In this document: piece after piece, positions 47,776 to 56,504 of the stretch
Layout: the number at the start of each line of letters is the position of its first letter
How positions within the stretch are numbered: the stretch's first letter is position 1
Assembly: GCA_019744815.1 (NCBI GenBank)
Contig: JAIEUA010000010.1
Span: 434,001 to 498,000, forward strand
Direction: 5' to 3'
Origin: Phycisphaerales bacterium
Lineage (GTDB): Bacteria > Planctomycetota > Phycisphaerae > Phycisphaerales > UBA1924
Length of the DNA: 64,000 nt
Notes under the pieces: model-generated
The model's database searches: none
What the model was told of the DNA's origin: nothing
Seen by the model: the letters and a program-made list of their open reading frames with translations, nothing else
Position numbers and translations under genes: made by a program

Positions 47776-49968
47776 GTGAGCCGCTTGTCCACACCCATCG
47801 CGGACGGAACCGGGCTGATCGCGCGGGACCCGTGGCTGGAGCCGCACCGTGCGGTGCTGCGGCGGCGGCATGCGTTGTATGTGGGTGTGAAGCAGACGCT
47901 GTTGGCGGCGACGGCCCAGCACGGGGCGAGCGCCTCGCTCCGCGAGTTTGCCAACGGGCACGAGTACTTCGGGTTCACGCGGGGCACGGACGCGGGCGGA
48001 CGCAGCGGCGTCTGGTACCGCGAGTGGGCCCCGGGCGCGGCGCGGCTGGCGCTCATCGGCGAGTTCAACTTCTGGGACAAGCACGCGCATGTGATGACCC
48101 GCGATGACTTCGGGGTCTGGAGCGTCTTTGTTCCCGACGACGGCAAGGCGAAGCTCACGCACGACGCCAAGGTGAAGGTGCACGTCGTCCACCAGGGCGG
48201 CGCGAGCGATCGCATCCCGGCGTACATCCGGCGAGTGACCTTCGACAAGGACGGCAGCAACGCGACGGGACGGGTGTGGCTGCCAGCGGCGTACCAGTGG
48301 AAGCATGAGAAGCCGGTGGCTCGCGGCGCGGTGGCCTCAACGAGCCCCGAGCGTGAGCGAGTGGGTGGCTTGAAGAACGGCGATCACCGCGACTTGCTCG
48401 CTGACGCTCGGGGCTCGTCGAGGCAGGCGCCCCGCATCTACGAGGCGCACACGGGGATGGCGCTGGAAGAGGAACGGGTCGGGACGTTTGATGAGTTCCG
48501 GGAGTTGATCCTGCCGCGGATCGCCAAGGCGGGGTACAACGCCGTGCAGCTGATGGCGGTGCAGGAGCACCCGTACTACGGCTCGTTCGGCTACCACGTC
48601 AGCAACTTCTTTGCGGTGTCGTCGCGGTTCGGAACGCCGGACGACTTCAAGCGGCTCGTCGATGCGGCGCACGGGCTGGGGCTCGCGGTGTACCTCGATT
48701 TAGTGCACAGCCACAGCGTGAAGAACACGGTGGAGGGCTTGAACGGGTTTGATGGGACGGGGTTCCAGTACTTCCACGCCGGACCGCGGGGCGAGCATCC
48801 GGCGTGGGACTCGCTGCTGTTTGATTTCAGCAAGTGGGAGGTGCTGCGGTTCCTGCTCAGCAACGTGCGCTACTGGCTTGAGGAATACAGGATCGACGGC
48901 TTCCGCTTCGACGGCGTGACGAGCATGCTCTATCTCGATCACGGCCTTGGGAAAGCGTTCTCGACCTACGACGATTACTTCAACATCAACGTCGATGAGG
49001 ATGCGGTGACGTACCTCAAGCTCGCCAACGAGGTGGCGAAGGAAACTGCGAGCGCGCTGGGGACGCGGTGCGTGACGATCAGCGAGGACATGTCGGGCAT
49101 GCCGGGCATGGCGCGGCCGGTTGCGGAGGGCGGGCTGGGGTTTGACTATCGGCTGGCGATGGGGATTCCGGATTTTTGGATCAAGCTCCTGAAGGAACGC
49201 CGCGATGAGGAGTGGAGCATGGGCGAACTGGCCCACACGCTCACGAACCGGCGTGCGAACGAGGGGCATATTGCGTACGCCGAGAGCCACGATCAGGCGC
49301 TCGTCGGCGACAAGACGCTGGCGTTCTGGCTCATGGACGCGGCGATGTACACGCACATGAGCAAGTCCACGCCGAGCCTGGCCGTGGACCGCGGCATCGC
49401 GCTGCACAAGCTCATCCGCTTGCTGACGTTCTTCTTGAGCGGCGAGGGCTGGCTGAACTTCATGGGCAACGAGTTCGGGCACCCCGAGTGGATCGACTTT
49501 CCGCGGGCGGGGAACAACTACTCGTTCAAGCACTGCCGGCGGCAGTGGTCGCTGGCGGATGATCCGCTGCTGCGGTACGAGCAGATGGGGTCGTTCGATC
49601 GGGCGCTCATGCAGCTCGACGAGGAGCACGGCGTGCTGGCGGCGGCGCCGGCGCGGATCATGCAGGCGGACGAACTGGGCAAGTGTCTCGTGTTTGAGCG
49701 CGCGAATCTGGTTGTGGCGGTGAACCTGAACACGACGCACTCGCGGACGGACTGGCGGATCGGGGTTCCGCCGCCGGAGCGCGTGCCCGGGGATGCGCTG
49801 ACGACGCTGCTCAACACGGATGACAAGGCTTTCGGCGGGCACGGCTTGATTCAGGGCTCGCCGCGGTACCCGCGGACGACGACGGCGTGGGACGAGTTTG
49901 CCCACAGCGTGCAGGTGTATGTGCCGTCGCGGAGCGGGCAGGTGGTGGGGAAAAGCTCAAAGCGATAA
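47776..49968 (+). CDS. glgB: 1,4-alpha-glucan branching enzyme, eukaryotic type (GH13)
   Basis: Forms alpha-1,6 branches in glycogen. The product is 730 aa. A CBM48-like domain (YREWAPGAARLALIGEFNFW, about residues 75-95) precedes the GH13 barrel: AVQLMAVQEHPYYGSFGYHV (about 256), DLVHSHSVKN (about 308), nucleophile Asp in DGFRFDGVTSMLYLDHG (about 374), Glu in TISEDMSGMPGM (about 435) and ESHDQALVGDK (about 498). The sequence follows GBE1/yeast-type rather than E. coli-type enzymes. An extra loop (about 186-216, TSPERERVGG ... LADARGSS) is a translated REP between YQWKHEKP and RIYEAHTG. Start GTG 47776. Confidence 0.94.
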   Translation: MSRLSTPIADGTGLIARDPWLEPHRAVLRRRHALYVGVKQTLLAATAQHGASASLREFANGHEYFGFTRGTDAGGRSGVWYREWAPGAARLALIGEFNFWDKHAHVMTRDDFGVWSVFVPDDGKAKLTHDAKVKVHVVHQGGASDRIPAYIRRVTFDKDGSNATGRVWLPAAYQWKHEKPVARGAVASTSPERERVGGLKNGDHRDLLADARGSSRQAPRIYEAHTGMALEEERVGTFDEFRELILPRIAKAGYNAVQLMAVQEHPYYGSFGYHVSNFFAVSSRFGTPDDFKRLVDAAHGLGLAVYLDLVHSHSVKNTVEGLNGFDGTGFQYFHAGPRGEHPAWDSLLFDFSKWEVLRFLLSNVRYWLEEYRIDGFRFDGVTSMLYLDHGLGKAFSTYDDYFNINVDEDAVTYLKLANEVAKETASALGTRCVTISEDMSGMPGMARPVAEGGLGFDYRLAMGIPDFWIKLLKERRDEEWSMGELAHTLTNRRANEGHIAYAESHDQALVGDKTLAFWLMDAAMYTHMSKSTPSLAVDRGIALHKLIRLLTFFLSGEGWLNFMGNEFGHPEWIDFPRAGNNYSFKHCRRQWSLADDPLLRYEQMGSFDRALMQLDEEHGVLAAAPARIMQADELGKCLVFERANLVVAVNLNTTHSRTDWRIGVPPPERVPGDALTTLLNTDDKAFGGHGLIQGSPRYPRTTTAWDEFAHSVQVYVPSRSGQVVGKSSKR
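48340..48418. repeat. REP family F inside glgB
   Basis: Inverted arms ACGAGCCCCGAGCGTGAGCG (left, 48340-) and CGCTGACGCTCGGGGCTCGT (right, to 48418) with one mismatch. The element is read in frame and adds about 30 residues to GlgB. Confidence 0.85.
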
Positions 49969-50072
49969 AGCTCAAAGCGATAAAGCTCAAGGCAGCAAAT
50001 CGAGACAGAGCCGTTGCGACCGATCACGCATGCCTTGATTTGAGCTTTGAGTTTTGAGCTTTGAGCTTTACT
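49952..50072. repeat. Inverted AGCTCAAAGCGATAA repeat between glgB and the permease
   Basis: Three AAGCTCAAAGCGATA units follow glgB, and GAGCTTTGAGTTTTGAGCTT units face them just before the convergent permease stop. Together they make an imperfect stem of about 35 bp that may serve as a shared terminator. Confidence 0.75.
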
Positions 50073-51210
50073 TGAACACCATTCCCGGCTCGGCGGTGCG
50101 GACTCTTCGCAGCGCGAAGAGGCTCGCGGCCATGGTGAACGCGAGGACGAGCACGGCGGTGCCGGCGGCGACTTCGGCGTGGAGGATGAAGCCGCGGAGC
50201 TTGGGGATGTCGCCGGTGGCGCCGAAGAAGAACGCGGTGGCGCCCAGGCCGGTGCCCATGCCGAGCAATCCGACGAGGCCGGCCTGGAGCAGCACCATGC
50301 GGGAGAGCAAGGGGTCGCTGGCGCCGATGGCCTTGAGGGAGGCGAAGTTCTTGAGGTTGTCGGAGACGAAGAGGTAGAGCGTCTGGCCGCTGATGACGGC
50401 GCCGACGACGATCGCGGTGATGATGGTGATGCCGAAGTTGACCGGGATGCCGGTGTTTCCGACGTAGAACCAGATGGTTTCCCACGCGAAGGCGCGGCTG
50501 GTGCGGGCCTTGAGGCCGGTGGCACGCTCGATCGCGGCGCAGGCTTGCTCGACACTGACGCCGGGACGCTGGTGGGCGAGCACGAACGACATCGTGTTGC
50601 GTTCGCGGCCGACGTATGTGAGCGCGAGCGAGTAGCGGGTGTAGATGACCGGGAACGTCGCGAAGGGTGGGCTGGGCTTGCAGACGCCCACGACGCGGGC
50701 GCGGCGGTCGTTGATCTCAACGGTCTTGCCGAGGGCGTCGGCGACCTCAACGCCGGGGAAGAGCGAGCGGAAGCCCTGGTCATCGATCACGATCGTGTCG
50801 GGCTCGCGGAGCGCTTCCCAGGAGCCGACGAAGAGATCGCGGGGGACGCCGATGAGGGTGGCGTCGTCGATGCCGAGGAGGATCGCCTGGCGGAAGTCGC
50901 CCTTCGCGCTGGTGGCCTTGCCGAAGCCTTTGAAGAAACGCACGGCCCACTCGATCTCGGGAAGGGTGCGCACGCGGCCGACGTCGGAATCGGAGAGCGA
51001 CTTGATCTCGTCCACGTAGCGCACGCCCGGGTCCATCACCCAGATCGAGGCCTCGCGGACGTCGCGGATCTGGCTGGTGGTTCGGTCCATCAGGCCGGTG
51101 AAGATCGAGACCTGCTGGGCGATGAGGAAGGTGGACGAGGCGATGGCGAAGATGAGGCCGAGGTACTTGGCCTTGTCGCCGACGAGCATCTTCAGGGCGA
51201 TGAGGTACAT
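50068..51210 (-). CDS. FtsX/DevC-like ABC transporter permease
   Basis: A 380-residue inner-membrane permease, paralogous to the one at 1789-2979. It opens YLIALKMLVGDKAKYLGLIF with a membrane segment (about 18-40), then EASIWVMDPGVRYVDEIKSL and the extracytoplasmic domain. Three membrane helices follow near residues 258-285, 305-335 and 345-370, with DNLKNFASLKAIGASDPLLS between. No ATPase or adaptor gene adjoins. It is downstream of the MarR gene on the same strand, and a site matching the MarR palindrome region lies 19 bp before its ATG. Confidence 0.85.
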   Translation of the reverse strand: MYLIALKMLVGDKAKYLGLIFAIASSTFLIAQQVSIFTGLMDRTTSQIRDVREASIWVMDPGVRYVDEIKSLSDSDVGRVRTLPEIEWAVRFFKGFGKATSAKGDFRQAILLGIDDATLIGVPRDLFVGSWEALREPDTIVIDDQGFRSLFPGVEVADALGKTVEINDRRARVVGVCKPSPPFATFPVIYTRYSLALTYVGRERNTMSFVLAHQRPGVSVEQACAAIERATGLKARTSRAFAWETIWFYVGNTGIPVNFGITIITAIVVGAVISGQTLYLFVSDNLKNFASLKAIGASDPLLSRMVLLQAGLVGLLGMGTGLGATAFFFGATGDIPKLRGFILHAEVAAGTAVLVLAFTMAASLFALRRVRTAEPGMVFK

Positions 51211-51228
51211 GGGGTGTCCTTTGTGTGT

Positions 51229-51240
51229 ATATGCATGTAT
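51229..51240 (-). promoter_or_regulatory. Candidate MarR site before the permease gene
   Basis: ATATGCATGTAT matches ATATGCAAGTAT (51777-51788, at the marR start) in 11 of 12 positions and in the same orientation. It lies 19-30 bp upstream of the permease ATG. Confidence 0.5.
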
Positions 51241-51244
51241 TTGG

Positions 51245-51282
51245 GAAGGGAGGCAGGGGAGCAGGGGAGCAGGGGGAAGATT
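51245..51282 (-). repeat. Pyrimidine octamer tract upstream of the DevC-like gene
   Basis: On the coding strand this is (CTGCTCCC)-type repeats between the marR stop and the permease start. Confidence 0.75.
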
Positions 51283-51337
51283 CTGGGCTGCGGGCTTTCG
51301 CGCGTGCGCGGGCTCGGTGGGTGTCGCGGGTTGCTCG

Positions 51338-51778
51338 CTACGCGACGGCGGCGGCTTTGTCGAGCAGGGATCGCAGAGTCTTCCATTCGGATTCGGTGAA
51401 CGCTTCGCGGAGGGTGTGCTGGGCTTTTTCCCAGTGGGGCTGGGCGGCGCGGACGCGCTTGCGGCCCTCGGGGGTGATGGACCAGAGGCGTTCGCGCTTG
51501 TCTTCGCCGACTTCGGAGGTCAGGAGGCCGTCGCGTTCGAGAGGGCGGAGGGTGCGGGAGAGGGTGGCGGCGTCGGCGTGCATGATCTCGGCGACGTCGT
51601 TCTGGCGGAGCGGGCCGGCGGAGTCGAGGATGCGGAGCAGGGTGTACTGCGTGCCGCGGATGCCGGAGCGGCTGATGCGGTCGTCGTAGAGGCGCGACAC
51701 GGCTCTGGTGGTGCGGCGGAGGGCGGCGCACATGCAGGGGATGCCGCGGGCGGCTTGCTCGAAGGATGACAGTTGCAT
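51338..51778 (-). CDS. MarR family transcriptional regulator
   Basis: A 146-residue winged-helix regulator. Helical RRTTRAVSRLYDDRI leads into GTQYTLLRILDSAGPLRQND, the recognition helix AEIMHADAATLSRTLRPLER (about residues 63-82) and the wing GEDKRERLWSITPEGRK (about 93-109). ATG 51778 lies inside the palindrome TTGCATATGCAA, implying autoregulation. It is co-directional with the DevC-like permease gene, mirroring the TetR/permease pair at 1-3 kb. The inducer is unknown. Confidence 0.9.
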   Translation of the reverse strand: MQLSSFEQAARGIPCMCAALRRTTRAVSRLYDDRISRSGIRGTQYTLLRILDSAGPLRQNDVAEIMHADAATLSRTLRPLERDGLLTSEVGEDKRERLWSITPEGRKRVRAAQPHWEKAQHTLREAFTESEWKTLRSLLDKAAAVA

Positions 51779-51784
51779 ATGCAA
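51773..51784 (-). promoter_or_regulatory. Palindrome at the marR start codon
   Basis: Perfect 12-bp palindrome TTGCATATGCAA containing the ATG; a likely MarR operator. Confidence 0.6.
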
Positions 51785-51861
51785 GTATAGGATCGGACCG
51801 GGGGTGGGTTGGTTTCGGGGAAACGCCGGATTTTGGTCCGATTCGAGGCGGCCGCGGGGCT

Positions 51862-52965
51862 TTAGACGTTGAACAGGAAGTGGCAGACGTCCGCGTCGTG
51901 CATGACGTAGTCCTTGCCCTCGATCCGCATCTTGCCGTTCTCTTTGATGCCCTTCTCGGTCTTGTACTTCTCGAGGTCGGCGACGGAGTAGATCTCGGCG
52001 CGGATGAAGCCGCGTTCGAAGTCGGTGTGGATGACGCCGGCGGCCTGCGGCGCGGTGGAGCCGATCGGCACCGTCCAGGCGCGGATTTCCTTGGGGCCGG
52101 CGGTGTAGAACGACTGCAGGCCCAGGAGCTTGTACGCGGAGCGGGCGAGACGATTCAGCGCGGGCTCGGTCATGCCCAGGCTCTGGAGCATCTCGAGGCG
52201 GTCGGCGTCGGGGAGTTCGGAGAGCTCGCTCTCGATCTTGGCGCAGATCGGAACGACCTCGGCGCCTTCCTTCTTGGCGTGCTCGCGGACCTTCTGGCAG
52301 AGTTCGTTCTCGCCGTTGACGTCGTCCTCGTCCACGTTCATCACGTAGAGCACCTTCTTGGAGGTGATGAGGTTCAGGCTCTTGAGAGCCTTCTGGTGAT
52401 CGGGGTCGTCGAAGTGGACGGTGCGGGCGACCTTGCCGCTGTCGAGCACGGGGTGCAACTTTTTGAGGACCTCGTAGCGGACGACGGCTTCCTTGTCGCC
52501 GCTCTTGGCGGCGCGCTCGGCCTTGCCGACGGCACCGGCGACGACTTCGAGGTCGGCGAGGATGAGTTCAGTGTTGATGGTGTCGATGTCGCGGATGGGA
52601 TCGACCGAGCCTTCGACGTGGGTGATGTCCTCGCCGCCGGGGGCCTTGGTAAAGCAGCGGACGACTTGCAGGATCGCCTCGGTCTCGCGGATGTGGCTGA
52701 GGAACTTGTTGCCCAGGCCGGCGCCCTCGCTGGCGCCCTTGACGATGCCGGCGATGTCGACCAGGCGCAGCATCGCGGGGATGATCTTCTGAGACTCGAT
52801 GTGGGAGCGGATGATCTCCAGCCGCGGGTCGGGGATGGGGACGACGCCGACGTTCGGTTCGATGGTGGCGAAGGGGTAGTTGGCGGCCAGCGCTCCCGCC
52901 TTGGTCAGGGCGTTGAAGAGAGTGGACTTACCGACGTTGGGGAGACCGACGATGCCTGCTTCCAT
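51862..52965 (-). CDS. ychF: Redox-regulated ribosome-associated ATPase YchF
   Basis: An Obg-family P-loop ATPase of 367 aa. It has [20 protein letters not shown] (P-loop about residues 8-15), [19 protein letters not shown] (switch I, about 32-50), [19 protein letters not shown] (switch II, about 67-85), the base motif [14 protein letters not shown] (about 202) and the C-terminal TGS domain ending [16 protein letters not shown]. Start 52965 matches the family. The leader is a pyrimidine octamer tract and no Shine-Dalgarno site is present. It is divergent from tRNA-Arg. Confidence 0.97.
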   Translation of the reverse strand: MEAGIVGLPNVGKSTLFNALTKAGALAANYPFATIEPNVGVVPIPDPRLEIIRSHIESQKIIPAMLRLVDIAGIVKGASEGAGLGNKFLSHIRETEAILQVVRCFTKAPGGEDITHVEGSVDPIRDIDTINTELILADLEVVAGAVGKAERAAKSGDKEAVVRYEVLKKLHPVLDSGKVARTVHFDDPDHQKALKSLNLITSKKVLYVMNVDEDDVNGENELCQKVREHAKKEGAEVVPICAKIESELSELPDADRLEMLQSLGMTEPALNRLARSAYKLLGLQSFYTAGPKEIRAWTVPIGSTAPQAAGVIHTDFERGFIRAEIYSVADLEKYKTEKGIKENGKMRIEGKDYVMHDADVCHFLFNV

Positions 52966-52981
52966 GGGGACGGAGGATAGG

Positions 52982-53076
52982 GAAGGGGAGCAGGGGTGCA
53001 GGGGAGCAGGGGAGGAGGGGTCGGACGTCGACTTCCCCTGCTCAACTGCTCCCCTTCTTCCCTGCTCCCCTAGGGT
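52982..53076. repeat. Inverted octamer tracts between ychF and tRNA-Arg
   Basis: GGGGAGCA-type units on the left (pyrimidine on the ychF coding strand) face TGCTCCCC-type units on the right (pyrimidine on the tRNA strand). The two arms can pair over about 30 bp. Confidence 0.8.
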
Positions 53077-53085
53077 TTCTGAGCA

Positions 53086-53160
53086 GCGCTCGTAGCTCAG
53101 CCCGGATAGAGCATCGGTCTTCGAAACCGAGGGTCCAAGGTTCAAATCCTTGCGAGCGCG
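53086..53160 (+). tRNA. tRNA-Arg (anticodon TCG)
   Basis: A 75-nt cloverleaf: acceptor GCGCTCG/CGAGCGC, D-arm GCTC/GAGC, anticodon stem TCGGT/ACCGA with loop CTTCGAA (TCG), and T-arm CAAGG/CCTTG with loop TTCAAAT. No encoded CCA. Confidence 0.95.
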
Positions 53161-53217
53161 TTGGAACGAGAGGCTTGCCTCTTCTCGCTCAGCCCTTGCC
53201 GCTTCCTCCATACTTGC

Positions 53218-54834
53218 TTACGGGCACAGCAGGTCGTTGTATGCCGACGCGAAGAGCGTGAAGTCGGCGTCGTCGACGAAGGTGTCGTTGTTGAAGTCGG
53301 CGGGGCAGCAGTTGAACGCGGGGTTGCTGGGGCAGACCAAAGCGTCGTAGGCGGCGGCGAAGACGGAGAAGTCCGCGTCGTCGACCAGGCCGTCGGCGTT
53401 GAGGTCGCCGACGCAGCGGGGTGTGGAGCAGGCGGCGATGTCGGTGATGGTCGGCACGCCCGACTGCGTGAACACCTGGGCGACGCCGCCGGCGGTGGCG
53501 ACGAGTTGCTTGGCCTCGATGGTGGGCGTGAACGGCGTGCTGGTGAGCGTGAGATCGGCCTGGCGGCAGCCGGTGTCGAGCGAGGTGTAGCCGCGGATGA
53601 ACTTGACGTCGCTGCCGCCGAAGCCGATGTCGGTGGTCGCGCCGGCGAGGGTGACGTGCCCGTACGGGGAGGCGATGGCGAGGGCGTTGGCGGCGCTGTT
53701 GGAGAGCACGGTGTCGAAGCGCCCGTAGGGCTTGGCTCGCTGGAACGCTCCCGTGTTCGCGTCGAAGACCGCGGCGGAGGCGTTGCGGAAGAGGACCGCT
53801 GCGGAGGTCTCGGTGCCGCCGGCGATCACGACCTCGTCGCTGCCGCTCAGGAACTCGACGCCGCGGGGCGCGTTGGTGAAGCGAGTGATGGCGGCGGTGG
53901 CGGCGACGCTCCAATCGACGCCGCCGTCGACGGCGCGGATGCGGAGGACGGCGAGGTCTGAAGGCCCGGCCTGAGCGATCCCGGTGCCCAGCCGCCCGCT
54001 GACGACGAGATCGCCGTCGCGGGTGAAGCAGAAGCCGTCGGCGGTCATGTCCAGCGCCGGGTGCTTGTAGGTGCGGGCCCAGGTGACGGTGCCCGCGGCG
54101 TCGAGCCGCGCGGCGAACGCGACGTAGGAGCCGAAGCCGCCGGCGACCGTGAACTCGCGGGCGTGGCCGACGATGAAGAGGTTGTCGCTCGGCGGGTTGG
54201 CGACGCCGCGCCACTCGCGGAGGTCGGCGAAGTCGAGATAGCTCTGGCTGGCGGGTCCGGCGAAGGAGTAGGAGTTGTTGACGATGGGAGCGCCGGTGGA
54301 CGACGCCACCCGGGTGTACACGCCCGCGGAGGGCACGCCCGCCACCTGCAGCCGGTTCACCGACGCGAGCGAGAGGTCGGACAGTTCGCGGACACCGACG
54401 CCGACGTTGAGCGCTCCCACGAACGGCGTGCCGGTGTAGAGGAACGACCAGAGAAGCCCGCCGGTGGAGTTGGTGCGGAGGAGGTACTTGCCGACGGTGC
54501 TGCCGCCGAAGGCGGTCTCGGCCCCGATGATGTAGCCCCCGTCGCTGGTCTGCTGGATGGCGGTGCCCCGCGAGCGGCCTTCGGGCGGGCGGAACTGCGA
54601 GCTCCAGAGCACGGTGCCGCTGGCGTCGAGGCCGCTGATCAGGATGGTCGTCGCGGCCGTGGTGTTCAGCGCCCGCGATCCGGTGATCGCGAAGCCGCAG
54701 TCGCGGTTGGCGGTGAGGCCGTAGGCGATTTCTTGCTGCGCGGTGCCGATGGCGCGGTGGACGAGTTGGGAGAAGGCGGGGGTGGCGACGACCGAGCCGG
54801 CCACGGCGGCGAGGAGACACACGCGATTGAACAC
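53218..54834 (-). CDS. Secreted protein with two C-terminal VDDADF modules
   Basis: A 538-residue exported protein with signal peptide RVCLLAAVAGSVVATPAFS. The body (about residues 25-440) has repeated beta units such as TTILISGLDASGTVLWSSQF and AARLDAAGTVTWARTYKH, as in SBBP/propeller-type proteins. The C-terminus has CVGDLNADGLVDDADFSVFA then CCPADFNNDTFVDDADFTLF, a duplicated dockerin/EF-hand-like module ending AYNDLLCP. Asp/Asn spacing suits Ca2+ binding. Function and partner are unknown; attachment or sorting is inferred. It is flanked by the two tRNA-Arg genes. Confidence 0.82.
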   Translation of the reverse strand: MFNRVCLLAAVAGSVVATPAFSQLVHRAIGTAQQEIAYGLTANRDCGFAITGSRALNTTAATTILISGLDASGTVLWSSQFRPPEGRSRGTAIQQTSDGGYIIGAETAFGGSTVGKYLLRTNSTGGLLWSFLYTGTPFVGALNVGVGVRELSDLSLASVNRLQVAGVPSAGVYTRVASSTGAPIVNNSYSFAGPASQSYLDFADLREWRGVANPPSDNLFIVGHAREFTVAGGFGSYVAFAARLDAAGTVTWARTYKHPALDMTADGFCFTRDGDLVVSGRLGTGIAQAGPSDLAVLRIRAVDGGVDWSVAATAAITRFTNAPRGVEFLSGSDEVVIAGGTETSAAVLFRNASAAVFDANTGAFQRAKPYGRFDTVLSNSAANALAIASPYGHVTLAGATTDIGFGGSDVKFIRGYTSLDTGCRQADLTLTSTPFTPTIEAKQLVATAGGVAQVFTQSGVPTITDIAACSTPRCVGDLNADGLVDDADFSVFAAAYDALVCPSNPAFNCCPADFNNDTFVDDADFTLFASAYNDLLCP

Positions 54835-54994
54835 AACGAACCTCCGGGGAAAACCATTGCAACAGCCTCAGGACGATGCTACACCCGGCGTCAACACAAT
54901 CGCGTGAGCGGAGCGAGGGCGCAGATCGTGCCGCTCGGTCGCGTGATTCGGTGCCTGTGTGGCATCGCGGCGAGGCGAATACGATTGCGCCAGT

Positions 54995-55068
54995 GCGCCC
55001 GTAGCTCAGCTGGATAGAGCAGCGGTCTTCTAAATCGCAGGTCGGCGGTTCGAATCTGCCCGGGCGCG
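54995..55068 (+). tRNA. tRNA-Arg (anticodon TCT)
   Basis: A 74-nt cloverleaf: acceptor GCGCCCG/CGGGCGC, D-arm GCTC/GAGC, anticodon stem GCGGT/ATCGC (one G-T pair) with loop CTTCTAA (TCT), and T-loop GGTTCGAATC. No encoded CCA. It is transcribed towards the RND adaptor gene. Confidence 0.95.
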
Positions 55069-55126
55069 TTTGGGCTTGTGGACAACGTGGTACAGTCTTC
55101 GTTCGAGCGAGCTCGCGGGAGGACTC

Positions 55127-56350
55127 ATGGATCGCGTTGCGCGTGGTTGTGCTTCGAGCTGGGCGGGTCGTGGGTCGCTGGCCGCGGGAACGCTGCTTTT
55201 GGCCGCTGGCGTGGGGATGGTGGCGGGGTGCGAGCGGAAGAGCGGGCAAACCGCTGGGCCGCCGCCGACGCCGGAGGTGATGGCCACCACGGTCGAGCCC
55301 GTGACCGCGCCGGGGCTGTACGAGTTCATCGCTCAGACGGCGGCGTCGCGGAACGTCGAGGTGCGGGCGCGGGTGCAGGGATTCCTGCTCAAGCGGCACT
55401 TCGAAGAAGGCGGCAAGGTCAAAGAAGGCGAGCTGCTGTACACGATCGACCCGCGGAGCTTCGAAGCGGATCTGCAGAAGGCCAAGGCGTCGCTGGCACA
55501 GGCCAAGGCGGTGCTGTCGCTGGCGGAGTCGAACCTGACCCGCGTGCAGGAAGGCGTGGAGAAGGGCGGCCTGCCCAAGGCCGAGCTGGACAAAGCGGTG
55601 GCCCAGAAGGACGAGGCGGCGGCCCAGGTGATGCTCGCGGACGCCAGCGTGACCAACGCGGGGCTGGAGCTTTCGTACACCAAGGTGCTGAGCCCGGTGA
55701 CGGGGACGGTGGGCCGCAGCCAGAAGCAGGAAGGGTCGCTCGTGGATGCCGGGGCGAACTCGCTGCTGGTCGAGTCCCAGCAGGTCGATCCGATCTATGT
55801 GATGTTCAACGTCAGCGAGCGCGATGTGCTTCGCTGGCGGAGCGATGTGGCGAGCGGGCGGATCAAGCTCGTCAGTGAGAAGAACCTGCCCACCGAGATC
55901 ACGCTGTCGGACGGCACGGTGTTCGCTCAGCAGGGCACGATCAACTTCGTGGACGTGCGGGTCGATCCGACCACGGGCACGGCGATGATCCGGGCCACGT
56001 TCCCCAACCCCGAGCAGCGGATCATGCCGGGACAGTTTGTGAAGATCCGTATTCTGGGCGTGACGCGGCCGAACGTCTTGACCGTGCCGCAGGAATCGGT
56101 GATGAGCACCCCGAGCGGGACGTTCGTGTACGTCATCGACAAGGACAGCAAGATCGAGCGGCGTCCGGTGGAGCTGGGCGACTGGCTGGGGAGCGACTGG
56201 ATCGTCGAGCGGGGCGTGAAGCCGGGCGATCGGATCATGGTCGACAACCTGCAGAAGGTGGCGCCGGGGATGACGGTGAAGCTGGCGACGACGCCGGCGG
56301 CTGCGGCCACGGCACCGGCAAGCGGTGCGAAGGAACAGGAGAAGAGGTGA
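55127..56350 (+). CDS. RND efflux periplasmic adaptor (MexA/AcrA family), lipoprotein
   Basis: A 407-residue membrane-fusion protein. The signal carries lipobox GMVAGC (Cys near 37). The beta-barrel/lipoyl parts are VEVRARVQGFLLKRHFEEGG (about residues 75-94) and LSYTKVLSPVTGTVGRSQ (about 180), separated by a coiled-coil hairpin (QKAKASLAQAKAVLSLAESN, about 120-165). The membrane-proximal domain has RPNVLTVPQESVM (about 315). GGGAGG lies 5 nt before ATG 55127. It is co-transcribed with the RND pump gene 154 bp downstream. No outer-membrane factor gene adjoins. Confidence 0.95.
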   Translation: MDRVARGCASSWAGRGSLAAGTLLLAAGVGMVAGCERKSGQTAGPPPTPEVMATTVEPVTAPGLYEFIAQTAASRNVEVRARVQGFLLKRHFEEGGKVKEGELLYTIDPRSFEADLQKAKASLAQAKAVLSLAESNLTRVQEGVEKGGLPKAELDKAVAQKDEAAAQVMLADASVTNAGLELSYTKVLSPVTGTVGRSQKQEGSLVDAGANSLLVESQQVDPIYVMFNVSERDVLRWRSDVASGRIKLVSEKNLPTEITLSDGTVFAQQGTINFVDVRVDPTTGTAMIRATFPNPEQRIMPGQFVKIRILGVTRPNVLTVPQESVMSTPSGTFVYVIDKDSKIERRPVELGDWLGSDWIVERGVKPGDRIMVDNLQKVAPGMTVKLATTPAAAATAPASGAKEQEKR

Positions 56351-56401
56351 AGAGGGGAACAGGTGATGGCTGATTGCCAATCACCGAGTTCCTCCTCGCT
56401 T

Positions 56402-56488
56402 TGTTCCCCCGTCCCCCTGTTCCCCCGTTCCCCTGTTCCCCTGTTCCCCTGTTCCCCTGTCTCCTGTCTCCTGTTCTCCTGCTCCCAC
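56402..56488 (+). repeat. Pyrimidine octamer leader (CTGTTCCC)n before the RND pump gene
   Basis: At least five CTGTTCCC/CGTTCCCC units then CTCCTGT units run to the pump start. This is the longest pyrimidine leader in the window. Confidence 0.9.
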
Positions 56489-56504
56489 CTCCTCAGGACT
56501 CCCC

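Noticed and set aside
54835..54994. Integration site or mobile element at the tRNA-Arg genes
   Set aside because: No integrase and no direct repeat of the tRNA 3' ends was found; the interval holds an ordinary secreted-protein gene.
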